Part shown: in pieces, positions 7,565 to 19,420 of the stretch
Layout of the letters: every line of letters begins with the position of its first letter
How positions within the stretch are numbered: the stretch's first letter is position 1
Assembly (NCBI GenBank): GCA_003427395.1
Contig: BFEA01000006.1
Span: 2,684,515-2,748,514, forward strand
DNA from: Chara braunii
Taxonomy: Eukaryota; Streptophyta; Charophyceae; Charales; Characeae
Direction of reading: 5' to 3'
Length of the DNA stretch: 64,000 nucleotides
Notes under the pieces: generated by a model
Seen by the model: only the letters and a program-made list of their open reading frames with translations
The model's database searches: none
What the model was told of the DNA's origin: nothing
Translations under genes and position numbers: made by a program

Positions 7565-10500
7565 TGAGGTTGTGTTGTTCATTAGGTTAAATGTATCTAG
7601 GCGAGGCATTTTAGGGGAGGGGTTTACATTAATTTCACGACCTCACTTTTTTCACAGCTTTCAGAGTCTCAAGAGGAGGGAGGGGCCAATTTAAGGACTT
7701 TACTAATTTCACCTAGGCGAGGCTATTTTAGAGAGAGACCTACATCAATTTCACCACTTAACTTTTTTCACAACTTTCAGGGTCTCAAGGGGAGGGCGGG
7801 GGCAATTTCATGACTTCACTAATTTCACATAGGCGAGGCAACTCACAGACCTTTACTACTTTCACCACTTCAGTACGTTCACATCTTTCACCATCATGCA
7901 AGCCCAGAGAAAGGAGGCCCGAAGGGCAATTACAGGCCTTCACCACTTTCACCACTTAAGTACGTTCACATCTTTCACCATCATGCAAACCAAGAGAAAG
8001 AAGGGTCGATGAGCAATTTCAGACCTTCACTAATTTCACCACTTCACTACGTTCACATATTTCACCATCGTCCAAACCAAGAGAAAGGAGAGGCGAGGGG
8101 CTATTTCCTAACTTCACTACTTTCACCACTTCAGTGCGTTCACAATCTTCACTACCATCCAAGCAAGGGGGGTGGAGGATGGAAGGGGCAATTTCAGGCC
8201 TTCACAAATTTCACCACTTCAGTTCGTTCACAATCTTCACTACCGTCCAAGCAAGGGAAGTGGAGGATGGAATGAACAATTTCATGCGTTCACCGATTTC
8301 ACAACTACAGTTCTTTCACATCTTTCACTACTGTCCAAACAACAAGGAGGAGGGACGGAAGGGGCAATTTCATACCTTCACAAGTTTCAGGCCTTCACGA
8401 ACTTCACCACTTTGCTTAGACGGTAGTGAAGGTTGTGAAAGAACTAAAGTGGTGAAATCGGTGAAGGTATGAAATTGCCCTTTTGATCCTCCATCCCCCT
8501 TGTTTGGACGGTACTGAAAATTGTGAACTAACTGAAGTGATGAAATTTGTGAAGGTCTGAAATTGCCCATTCCGTCCTCCACTCCCCTTGCTTGAACGGT
8601 AGTCAAGATTGTGAACGAACTGAAGTAGTCAAATTTGTGAAGGCATGACATTGCCCCTTCCGTCCCCCCCCCTTGTTGCTTGGACGGTAGTGAAGGTTGT
8701 GAAGGAACTAAAGTGGTAAAATCCTTGCAGGCCTGAAATTGCCCCTTCCATCCTCCACCCCCCTTGCTCGGACGATAGTGAAGATTGTGAACGAACTGAA
8801 GTGGTGAAATTTGTGCAGACCTGAAATTACCCCTTCCGTCCTCCATCCCCCTTGCTTGGACGATAGTAAAGAATGTGAATGAACTGAAGTGGTGAAATTT
8901 GTGAAGGCCTGAAATGTTTCTTTCCATCCTCCACCCCCTTGGTTTGGACGACAGTAAAGATTGTGAACGAACGAAAGTGGTGAAATTTGTGAAGGTCTGA
9001 AATTGCCCCTTCCGTCCTTCCCCCCTGTTGCTTGGACATTAGTGAAGGTTGTGAAGGAACTGGAGTGGTGAAATCGGTGAAGGCATGAAATTGTCCCTTC
9101 TGTCCCCCCCCCTCTTGGTTGCTTAAACGGTAGTGAAGGTTGTCAAGGAACTGAAGTGGTGAAATCGGTGAAGGCATGAAATTGTCTCTTTCATCCTCCA
9201 ACCCCCTTGATTGGATGGCAGTGAAGACTGTGAATGAACTGAAGTGGTAAAATTTGTAAAGGCCTGAAATATTCCCTTTCATTCTGGCCCCCCTGACGTG
9301 GACGGTAGTGAAGACTGTGAACGAACTGAATGGTAAAATTTGTAAAGGTCTAAAATTGCCTCTTCCGTCCTTCCCCCTTGTTGCTTGTACAATAGTGAAG
9401 GTTGTGAAGGAACTGTAGTGGTGAAATCAGTGAAGGCATGAAATTGGCTCCCCCCGTCCCCCCCTCCTATACAGACGATAGTGAAAGATGTGGTGAAACT
9501 GAAGTGGTAAAATCGGTGAAGGCATGAAATTGCCCCTTCCATCCTCCACCCCCCTTGCTTGGACGGTAGTGAAGATTGTGAATGAACTTAAGTTGTAAAA
9601 TTTGTGAAGGTCTGAAATTGCTCATTCCGTCCCCCTCCCCCCTTGCTTGGACGGTAGTGAAGATTATGAACGAACTGAAGTGGTGAAATTTGTGAAGGCA
9701 TGAAATTGCCCCTTCCGTCCCCCCCCCCCCTGTTGCTTGGACGGTAGTGAAGGTTGTGAAGGAACTGAAGTGGTGAAATCCGTGAAGGCATGAAATTGCC
9801 CCTTCTATCCTCCACCCCCCTTGTTTGGACGGTAGTGAAGATTGTAAATGAACTGAAGTGGTGAAATTTGTGAAGGTCTGAAATTGCCCCTTCCGTCCCC
9901 CCCTCCCTGTTGCTTAGACGGTAGTGAAGGTTGTGAAGGAACTGAAGTGGTGAAATCGGTGAACGCATGGGATTGCCCCTTCCATCCTCCACCCCACTTA
10001 GTTGGATGGTAGTGAAGACTGTGAATGAACTAAAGTGCTGAAATTTGTGAAGGCCTGAAATGTTCCCTTTCATCCTCCACCCCCCTTGCTTGGACGGTAG
10101 TGAAGATTGTGAACGAACTTAAGTGGTGAAATTTGTGAATGCATGAAATTGCCCCTTCCGTTCTTCCCCCCTGTTGCTTGGACAGTTGTGAAGGTTGTGA
10201 AGCAACTGACGTGGTGAAATCGGTAAAGGCATGAAATTGCCCCCCCCCCCCCGGCCCCTCCTACATAGACGATAGTGAAAAATGTGAAGGAACTGAACTG
10301 GTGAAATCGGTAAAGGCATGAAATTGCCCCTTCCATCCTCCACCCCCCTTGCTTGGACGGTAGTGAAGAATGTAAATGAACTGAACTGGTGAAATTTGTG
10401 AAGGTCTGAAATGTTTCTTTTTATCCTCCACCCCCTTGGTTTGGACGGCAGTAAAGATAGTGAACGAACGAAAGTGGTGAAATTTGTGATGGTCTGAAAT

Positions 10501-11745
10501 TGCCCCTTTCGTCCTTCCCCCCTGTTGCTTGGACATTAGTGAAGGTTGTGAAGGAACTGGAGTGGTGAAATCGGTGAAGGCATGAAATTCCCCCTCCCCC
10601 GCCCCCTCCTATATAGACGATAATGAAAGATGTGAAGGAACTCAAGTGGTGAAATTTGTGAAGACCTGAAATCGCCCCTTCCGTCCTCCCCCCCTCTTGC
10701 TTGGACGGTAGAGAAGGTTGTGAAGGAATTGAAGTGGTGAAATCCGTGAAGGCCTGAAATTGTCACTTCCATCCTCCACCCCCCTTGCTTGACCATAGTA
10801 AAGATTGTGAACGAAATGAAGTGGTGAAATCTGTGAATGCCTGAAATTGCCCCTTCCGTCCTACTCCCCTATAGCTTGGACGGTAGTAAAGGTTGTGAAG
10901 GAACTGAAGTGGTGAAATTGATGAAGACATGAAATTGCCCCCCCCTTCCCCCCCCTTCTATATAGACGACAGTGAAAGATGTGAAGAAATTGAAGTGGTG
11001 AAATTCGTGAAGGCCTGAAATTGCCCCTTCCGTCCTTCCCCCGTCTTTCCTGGACGGTAGTGAAGGTTGTGAAGGAACTGAACTGGTGAAATCCATGAAA
11101 GCCTGAAATCGTCACTTCCATCCTCCACCCCCTTTGCTTGGACGACAGTGAAGATTGTGAACGAACTGAAGTGGTGAAATTTGTGAAGGCCTGAAATTGT
11201 CCCTTTCGTCCTCCCCCATGTTGCTTGGACGGTAGTGAAGGTTGTGAAGGAGCTGAAGTGGTGAAATCGGTGAAGGCATGAAGCCCCCCCCCCCCCCCCC
11301 CCCCCCCCCNCCCCCCCCCCCCCCCCCCTCCTACATAGACCAAAGTGAAAGATGTGAAGAAACTGAAGTGGTAAAATTTGTGAAAGTCTGAAACTGCCGC
11401 TTCCGTCCTCCCCCCATGTTGCTTGGATGGTAGTAAAGGTTGTGAAGAAACAGAAGTGGTGAAATCGGTGAAGACATGAAATTGTCGCCCCTCTCCTACA
11501 TAGACGATAGTGAAAGATGTGAAGAAACTGAAGTGGTGAAATTCGTAAAGGCTTGAAATTTCCCTTCCGTCCTTTCCCCCTGTTGCTTGGACGGTAGTGA
11601 AGGTTGTGATGGAACTGAAGTGGTGAAATCGGTGAAGGCATGAAATTGTCTTTTCCGTTTTTCCCCCCTTCCTTGCTTGGACGGTAGTGAAGGTTGTCAA
11701 CGGTGAAATGTTTGAAGGTCTGAAATTGCCCGTTCCGTCCTCCTC
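7565..11745. repeat. 4.2-kb satellite array, 85-90-bp unit, with a polarity switch
   Basis: The unit reads TTTCACCACTTCAGTTC, CTTCACTACCGTCCAAGCAA, then a G/C homopolymer-rich link (GGGGGG...GGAAGGGGCAATTTCA). From about 7565 to 8410 units run in this sense. From about 8415 to 11745 they run as the reverse complement, so the array is head-to-head at 8405-8430. Typical spacing is about 88 bp (for example TTGCTT at 9555 and 9643). A poly-C tract with one N lies at 11283-11328. Many long frames (up to 361 codons) are open only because the unit lacks stops. The right-arm array is at 54030-57990. Confidence 0.93.
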
Positions 11746-12254
11746 CCCTCTTCGTGAACGGGGCACCATACCAATATTGTAAATCTTGAAATTTTTCAAG
11801 AATGCTAGTGAAAGCATTGGTCTGAAGATAGAAACCAGGACTGTCAACCGAGTACTCCTAGCATAATGGAAAAAAAAAGTGTCGTTAACCTTCTGTCCAT
11901 AAAAGTTAAACAATCCCACAAAGACAAGCACAAACTTAAAATCCACCTCTAGAAACTAGCCTCTCTTCTAAAATGGCAATGTCTAGAACGACAATGGTAC
12001 CCCACTGGGACCCCATAAGCCACCAAGCACTCCCTCCACCAACCTGTCCCCCTGCCCTCCTCCTGCAAGGGAAAAACCGAGCACCTAGGTTTAAATTTCA
12101 AACAAACCAGAGGAACCAATGAAACCAATTAACTATCCATACTTCCAACTTTTTAATTATCCAACCATGAGCATATAGGTTTTTCAAGCCCTGGGCTCAC
12201 CATTGTCTTATTATGAGAACCATTTATTTAAAATCAGCCTTCCTTCTATTTGTG
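11746..12254 (-). other. Probable LINE 3' untranslated/flanking sequence
   Basis: This lies between the satellite and the stop codon of the LINE C-terminus. No ORF was found. It is mirrored at 53538-54029. Confidence 0.4.
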
Positions 12255-14124
12255 TCACAAATTTACCACCAATCCCCATGTTTCCTCAAACCATCGAGTG
12301 AAGTTCCCTCTGTCTTTCCTTCGCCAATCTTCCTGAATGAGGCGGCGTAGAGAGGACTTAAACAACTTTCTGATTTCCTTGTTCGACATTTCTCGGTTGT
12401 CGAATAGTCGTCGGTTCCGTTCCTTCCAAATCACCTTACATCCAACCACACGTGCCATTTGAACTATATAACCTCATCCTCTCCCTGTTTTCAAGTGGTC
12501 CGGAAGCCCCCCCTAAAAAAAAGCAATCGCGATTCCAATTCAATCGATTATTTGAAATCGTCACCCAAAATCCCTGCCACCAATCCCAATTTTTTTTAGA
12601 GGTAGGACGATCGTACCGAAGATGTACAATGGACTCAAAGGCCCAATTACATTTTTTGCAGGCCGGTTCCATTTTGAGCCCTCTCTAGGCTAAGTTGACT
12701 GCAGACGGAGTGGTCAATAGAGAGAGCATCCATAAGTTTGCAGTTAGGCGAGGACTAGGAGCACAAGTTAGTTGTTTCCAACATCGAGTTAAAGCAGTTT
12801 CTACCCGTGGGGTGCATCCTGCCAACTGGGCATCCAGCCAACTGGGCTTCAGATTCTTGTGCCAATGTATAGAAAGGCAGCACCCGATCCTCCTCTTCTT
12901 GACCTTTTTCCTTCCAGCCCCACATTTTAGGATCCAGCCTTAGCTCTAGGATCGAGTTAAAGCAGTTTCTACCCGTGGGGTGCATCCAGCCAACTAGGCA
13001 TTGCCCCTTCATGTACTAGAGTTAACCCAACTTCGCCCTGGTAGCTGAGGGGGAGACCCATTGACTTTCCAAGGTGTTTCAGATATCCGCAATACGCAGT
13101 ACACCTTTTTCAATCCGTCTTCTCCCAAAGTTATTGGAAGCGGTATCTGCAGCAAACCAACTACCATCCGATTTAAAAATGTGCGGATTCTCGAATAAAG
13201 GTTGTAAGAGAATCTCATCCTTGGACATCGATAGCAGCCATGAGTTTGGTTTGAACAGCCGCTAGGCAGATAACAGCGCTTTTCAAAATTCCGATTTAAT
13301 CACACGGTTCTAGTACGAGGTCAATAAAAGGCAAGTCCAAATATTAAAAGGTCTTTGAAGATTCCATTATGAGACGAGGATTGATTCAATCATAAGGATC
13401 CAATGAGACTCCTCATAGGAGCAAATGACCTTAATGATCCAGCTGACAAGCATGGCTGTGTTCTTTTGTCGGGGGTCTATAAACCCTAGGCATCCTTCCG
13501 TCTTTGAAAAACAGAGCATATCCCAGACAACTTTTGACATGAAACTCTGGATATCCCCCCGCAAAAGGTTTTCATACAAATTTGGCAGCTCTCCTGCGAA
13601 TCAGACCACAAAATTATCTTCGTAAAGGTCTAACAGCAGTCATAAACCAAAGCAAGGCAAAAAGAGCACCATTGACCAACATTACCCTACAGTAGATGGA
13701 CAGGTGAGGGGCTTTGCCCCACATGGACACCCTCTGTAGTGTTCGTTGTAACACAATGTCCTCTTGATCTACTGTACACGAGAGCAAATAAACATGCACC
13801 CCAAGAAAGCGTTCAAAGTTGGAGGCCTCTATACGTTTCATACCCCAATTCACCGAGGGAGAGAAGCAACTATGAAGGAAAAAACAGATTTAGCCTAGTT
13901 AACAGATGCTTCAGACATAATCGAGCATTCGCCGAAGCAGCCCTTCAAAGCATTCATCGAGGAGACCGATATTTTTTAGATGGCAAGAAAATTGTCCGCA
14001 CGGGCCTTTACCTTATATTATGTCTGACTTGTACAAAACCCTTGATTTGAGGGTGGGCCCGAATATTACATAACAAGTTTTCCATCAGTATCACAAATAA
14101 TAGAGGAGTTAGGGGACAACCCTC
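12255..14124 (-). pseudogene. LINE ORF2 3' half: reverse transcriptase to C-terminus, degenerate
   Basis: On the minus strand the pieces occur in family order but in different frames. A G-C-P-L-T-P-like RT motif lies near 14110, followed by an A-D-D catalytic-core remnant. R-F-L-G-V..., K-A-P-H-L-S and G-C-L-G-F-I-D-P-R follow. Next come a zf-RVT-like stretch (C-K-K-C-N-W, W-D-W-W-Q-G-F-W) and the C-terminal W-K-E-R-N-R-R-L-F-D-N-R block ending in V-V-N-L at 12255. Frameshifts and stops break it at several points. A 45-50-bp segment is repeated inside (about 12785-13000). It ends abruptly at 14124, where the large non-coding unit begins. The family resembles plant-type L1-like LINEs. The right-arm copy is 51675-53537. 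Confidence 0.85.
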
Positions 14125-14344
14125 GGTTTTGCGTATGATCATATGTATATATATTTGAAGGAAGTCACACCATGATTGTGAGAGTGAGCGTCTCCTATCT
14201 CATGACTTTTATATCGTGTTTCTTGTGTCCGCTTGACCCATTGAGGCCGTGCATAGTGATTAAGTAAGTTTTACACTGAGACAAAAGGGAGATCCCCTGC
14301 TATCTGTTGCTTTTTATAATTAATATAGTTGGACGTTGGAGTCC

Positions 14345-14523
14345 GTGGCAGCCGTCAAAGTCAAACCCCTTGATCTTTGGCTACCACGACAGCTCTGAAG
14401 CTGTTTACTCAACCCCTCTGCATAGGGTGCAGAAGAGGGCGTGGTCTTCAACCNCACATGGCGGTTATCTGGCATTGAGAGATTACCCCTCAAAGCGCCT
14501 GTCAGTCGACACTTGAATGTCGA
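14345..14523 (+). repeat. Cluster of five stem-loops (copy 1)
   Basis: Stems: GTGG.AGCC..AAAGTCAA with its complement at 14345-14387; ACAGCT/AGCTGT at 14389-14404; CCC.TCTGCA/TGCAGA.GGG at 14413-14439; AACCNC/GCGGTT at 14450-14466 (N is G in copy 3); TCGACA/TGTCGA at 14506-14523. Four homologous clusters exist in the window. Small differences break single pairs in some copies. Confidence 0.7.
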
Positions 14524-14814
14524 ACACGACCCCCGAGATTATCAAGGGCCGTGGGGCTATGAGTACCACGTAGTACCCCATCAGCGCGAATGATTGCGTA
14601 TGTCCGCATGGCTGGTTGACATGAGAAGGCCGTGCGCTCGTTCGACTTTCATACGAAAGCCCCGCGCGCGATACCTATCCGAGTCTGGCTGCAAAGAGTT
14701 ATGGGTCGGATACTGAAGGGACTAGGAGTTTGTTGCGTTGTGGTGTTGTTTGTGGTGTGTCCTCACGTATTATGTGTTGGTAAGTGTGAGTATTGTGGCG
14801 TAACGCGTGGTGTG

Positions 14815-15231
14815 TGTAGCACGTCTTAGCCGATCGGCGTCGGATCATGTCTGGGACTTCAGCCCCCCAGTGCGTCGATTCCGGTACGGGTTCGATTCTG
14901 GGCATTCGACCACGAGTATCTGCTATGCTACAACGAACGAGAAACGCCCTCGGCTGGGCCACCTCTGCAATTGCATACGAAAAGCCTTCCCATATGGTTC
15001 AGTAGCTCAGCGGGGATACGCCCACCTAAGGGATGGTGACAGCTCCACCAGGTGGAGGTAAGCGGTGTCTCGCGTGACCCTGTCCTATCGTAGGGGCTTG
15101 CGAGAGGTACGACTGGCGCACTCGGCCGGAGCGACAAACGCTCTCCGCGACAAGTCCTGCACAATCCTCCGTGACGCGGCCGGGAGCGTACCCGTGCGGA
15201 ACGGATGCGTGTGACAAGTGGCACCGTTGCC
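14815..15231 (+). mobile_element. SINE-like element, family A, with tRNA-like head
   Basis: The 5' part (14815-14905) looks like a long-variable-arm (Leu/Ser-type) tRNA: an A-box-like TTAGCCGATCGG, CTGGG...CCCAG flanking an ACTTCAG loop, a small extra stem and a B-box-like GGGTTCGATTC. The stems are too imperfect for a functional tRNA. The body has a second A-box-like GTTCAGTAGCTCAGCGGGG at 14996. Sequence homologous to 4632-5097. Confidence 0.6.
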
Positions 15232-17964
15232 GGGGATCTCGGCTGCCTACCGGGGTCCTTAAGAAAGCGAACCCAGGTTAAGTGCAGACTGACGATCTAG
15301 GCAAAACGATAAAATTTTGATAATGGCGTTAGGTGAATGGGTGGTGAGTAGCGTGTTGATGGTTCTGATGGTATTACACTATTGAAAGGAAGTGCGAGAT
15401 AGGGACGTTTGTATACGATGACACCAAGTAGTGGCAGCTTTAATTATACATTTGCCGATCAAGGTACAATAGGGTAATAATAATGATGTTCTACGTATAT
15501 AATGTCATAGACTGATCGCCATTCGCATTTGGTGCGACTCTGCATATTCGGTTACCCAAGAAAGAATCTTTGGTATTTTAACATAATCAATGAGCTGCCT
15601 AAGTTTTTTATGGTTGTATCACGGTACGCTAGCGAGAGGAAATAACTTGGCTAAGAAAGAGGTATTTTCTAAGGATTCTTGTAAGAAGAAGACGTGTAAC
15701 ATTCTATCTATTTAAGCATTTGAGTTATGATTCTAAGAGTATACTTGTCAGTCTATCTATGAAATTCATCCATCTGCATCAGAAATTCTATCTAAGTAAG
15801 CATATTTAAATGTTGACTTATACAAGACTATGTGTCTGATGTTATCTATCCGAGTCTTATTCATGAGCTGTCTATCTGATTTTGTTCTGGCTGTATATAA
15901 CTCATTGGACCTGTGTTATCTGAATTATTCATTCGTATCCATGTTGTTTTATCTACATACATGGGTTGATCTTTTAAAAGGGGTTAGAGATATTACACAG
16001 AATGCACGTCCGATGCGGATTTGGAGGTGGATGGAACGACCAGCTCCTTGGGAAAGTAAGTCTCGCAAAGAAATTGTCAATGTGTGAAGGCTACCCCACG
16101 AAAGTTGCAACCCTATGTTATTAGTTCCCTAAAAGATGGCTTTGAAGAAATTATAATCTAGTCTTGAAGGTGGTAGTGAGACTCACGCCGAAACTTGTTT
16201 CTGGTCCATAGTGGGGTGTTGTCATCTAATATTTGTGATAAAATGACTACACTACTACCGAATAGGAAGAAAGTGTTTGGGCCTTGTTTGACCATGGCCT
16301 GTGAGGAAGACGGCTACTGCCTGCCACAGAGAGGTCGGGGGTGAAGCCCCTACTATTTTTGTGTTAAGTAGGTTCATCTACATGCGAAGGGATAGGTCAT
16401 CCGGGAGTATGTGTGGTGAGGTTGTCTACTTCATCGGCAAGGGTCTGCAAGGTGCGAGTGCTGGAATCGGAGGGAGATGCAGTGAGGCTTGATCCTTAAG
16501 CAGGGCTCAGGAATAAGATGTTATCCCTTTAAGAAAGGATTACACTGCCACGCGACACAATATAATTTTGTCAAAGCCTCGGGGAGTATAATATAAGATT
16601 TTTACTATTGTTGCATTCGAAAATATTCGTAATCATGGTATCATTATTTATTCATGATTATTTCTCCATTACGATATGTAACATGGCAGTACATATATGA
16701 TTACTATTGTTATTATTTTTATATTGTCGTACGATCAAGACTAGTGGAAAAGATATATTTTAAAGAGCGAGTGAGAGTGTAACAAAAAGGTTCGGTAAGG
16801 AACTGATAAGACAGACTGACTCTAAGGCAGGGATTATCCTGCTCATCCTTGAGTTGAGGTTGCTCAACTTTAAGTACGTGCATGACTTTGAGGTTTTTTT
16901 TTCCCCCCCTTGAGTTGAGATATCTTAGCTCTATACCTAATAAGACTTAAGACTACCTCTTTATGTGACGATCACTATTACTCTCACGTGTGTGGATTTA
17001 TCCTGATGTGTGATGATTTTTTTGTGAGAGGCATATAGGTGGCACTTCGTGCATTTTTGTGAATGTAAAGTGTGTAAACTGTTTACTCTGTGGTATACTC
17101 GCGCAATCTGCCAACGGACGAACAATAGGCTCGAGCATAAGAAAGAGGGACACAATTTGTTTGGGGAAAGATGTATGAAAAGTCCTAAGGGACTTATGAG
17201 TCTTCTGAGACTCAGATGCTTGGAAGGTGGTTGAATGATTTGAAATGGCATGGAAAACGGTTTGAATGATAAAGTCTCACGAGAAAGACCAAGAGAAGTT
17301 ATTATTTTGGTGAAATTTTGGAAGGTCGCAAATTGGTGAAAGTTGAGAGATGTCATAAGATGTGTGGTCAGCCTTACTCTGATCAAGTGGGAGGCCACGG
17401 CCCTGTGAATCTGGCGGTGATTTTCTGGAGGATTTTGGAGAGGACACCAGATTCTCTATGTTGTCCTACAGAGAGCTGGTAAATGCCTCTGAGACTTGAG
17501 TGAGTCAGACCTTTGGGTGGTCCCGTAATAGGCATGAGATTAATGCGACACACCGTCCAGTCACTATGATGCTAATCTTAAGACATATGTTGTGAGGACA
17601 AGCTAAGGCGCTATACTTAGCATCGCTGAAACTGTGGAACCTAACTCCCAGCGAGGGCCGCTGACCGGCGCAACCTGGCAGCGGGACCACGACTCACCAA
17701 AGGGTAAGGCTTGAGGGATGTGGCCGCCTCAGAGAGTCTTATTCCCGCGGGATGTCGGAGGGATAAGAGTCGAGTCGTATTTTTTTGTAGGTCATGATAG
17801 TATGATTTATCAGGAGAATCGCCCATCGTTGCACAACCAAAGAGGGTACCGTTGCTAAAATAACAACGTGACATGCCGTAGATCTGAAGCGCAGGCCTTG
17901 GTGCACTTCAACATACCTAAGCCACCCGCAAATACTCTTTATATGGAGAATGACGCCTCCTAAG
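15232..17964. other. No gene seen in 2.7 kb
   Basis: Only short frames with no resemblance to known proteins are present, and they are not kept between unit copies. Isolated palindromes occur (for example GTTGAG-GTTG-CTCAAC near 16853). Copy 2 has an extra 120 bp in the corresponding part. Confidence 0.6.
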
Positions 17965-18265
17965 TCCAAGCTTGGGCTTAGCCCTATTGGTTGTAGTGCT
18001 AGACTTTCACCCAACATACCCCGGGTTCGAGGCCAGTAGCCAGCAGCGGAGCAGCGGAGGAGTGCGTCGGACTGAGCCAAGGGGTTGAGGGTTCCGTAGG
18101 ACTATCCCTCTTGGCTTTTTGTGAGGAGTTCCGACCACGGGCCCGTGGGATAGGACCAGACACCAACGATCCCCCCCCCAGTTCCGCTTCCAAGAAGTTT
18201 TTTTTTCAGTTTTATTATTATTAGTTATTTTTTATTATTATTATTTTATTTTATTTTATTTTTTT
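17965..18265 (+). mobile_element. tRNA-derived SINE-like element, family B
   Basis: The A-box-like TTAGCCCTATTGGTTGTAG is followed after about 35 bp by a B-box-like GGGTTCGAGGCC. The element runs into a 3' tail of TTA/ATT repeats ending near 18265, which is the usual shape of a SINE. Copies: 31075-31367 and, reversed, 47082-47385. It is not a functional tRNA because acceptor and anticodon stems do not pair. Confidence 0.6.
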
Positions 18266-18544
18266 TGTGGTATTGTTGTATTTTTGAACACGGTCCGGCG
18301 GTGGCACCAGATCCGCCCGTGACTCAAGTAAATAGTTTAGTGGATACACCACTGAATAGTTGTATACACGCACCCAAACTCGGTCGAGGACGCAGGCCCT
18401 CGATGCCTGTCGAGAGATCCACAGCGGGGCAGACTGCACAGCTGTGCACCTGAAAACCCTCCCCGTTCCGCTGTTCTTTTTAATGTTTTTTACTCATCCT
18501 TATATACCCCTTGGTTCCAGTTGGGAGACAGCCCACGTGCTGGT

Positions 18545-19420
18545 TCCGGGGCTGGCAAGGGTACCAATGGGCTTAGCTCAGTTGGTACACACAGAACTGT
18601 TAAAAATACAGACCTCTCCTTGAGGCCAGATACAATCACATGCTAGAGTAACGTACTTTCTGAATTACCTAGGGGCCAGCCAGTCCCAAGGTATTACCTC
18701 ATGGCCATGCGCACAGGTTGGTCCTTCGGGATGTCCGTTAAAGTTGAGATAATACCCCAACTGCAGTGGCGGTCACCTGCGTTTGGGCATGTGCAGTGAC
18801 CGAAACTCCGTGGGCTTGTTGCTCCCTGAGTTGTAGTCCTGGGAGGCAACTTCTGCAATAGGCCTGGCACCAGTTCCAGGACCGGTAGTGAGGCCAACTG
18901 GCTCGGCTCAGTCGGCATACCCACGAATTCCTGAAATGCAGATCCAGTCCCGGATCTGATCTTGTGCAGCCTCGTTAAGGAATTTGCCTTTGGTCCTTCG
19001 GGACGTCAATGAATCAATCAATAAGTAAATAAATAAAAGAGATTTAGGGCAACACAGACAGAGGTTGACATGGCCCATACAAAAGGAAAAGGGGGGGGGG
19101 AAAGGCCTGAACCTGGCAAGGGTATGGGATTGGGTATACCACCCGCCGCCCATGATCTGCTGCGAGAAGCTTGAGTGTGAGCACGGCCGTTGGGGCCAGC
19201 GTCGATGCTGACCAACGTTAAGGCTCAAGGGCCTGGCTCATTTGGTACGGACTGTTGGAACACAGAGTCAAGTTCGAATCCTGGAGCCTCCAACTGAAGA
19301 AGGAATAAACTCACTCTAACTTGCCTAAGGCTAGCCGGTTCCACAGCAGTGCCTTAGAACTGATGCTCCAGCACACATCCTCCGGGATATCCACTAGAAT
19401 TGGGACGACACAGAGTAGGT
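18545..19420 (+). mobile_element. Three tandem tRNA-like SINE modules, family C
   Basis: Three related heads are present: GGCTTAGCTCAGTTGGTAC (18569), GGCTCGGCTCAGTCGGCAT (18899) and GGCCTGGCTCATTTGGTAC (19228). Each starts a module of 240-340 bp that includes a TCCTTCGGGATGTCC-like block near its end. The third has a clear B-box-like AGTTCGAATCCTGG. The second ends in AATAA-type repeats (19010-19040). The arrangement suggests a composite or serially inserted SINE. Confidence 0.6.

Noticed and set aside
10861-11946. 361-codon minus-strand ORF and many others of 60-230 codons in 7565-11745 and 54030-57990
   Set aside because: They run through an 85-90-bp satellite on both strands and in several frames. 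They stay open because the unit lacks stop codons.
14815-14905. Functional tRNA-Leu or tRNA-Ser gene
   Set aside because: A- and B-box-like motifs and an anticodon-like loop are present, but the acceptor and T stems do not pair well, and the sequence is part of a repeated element.
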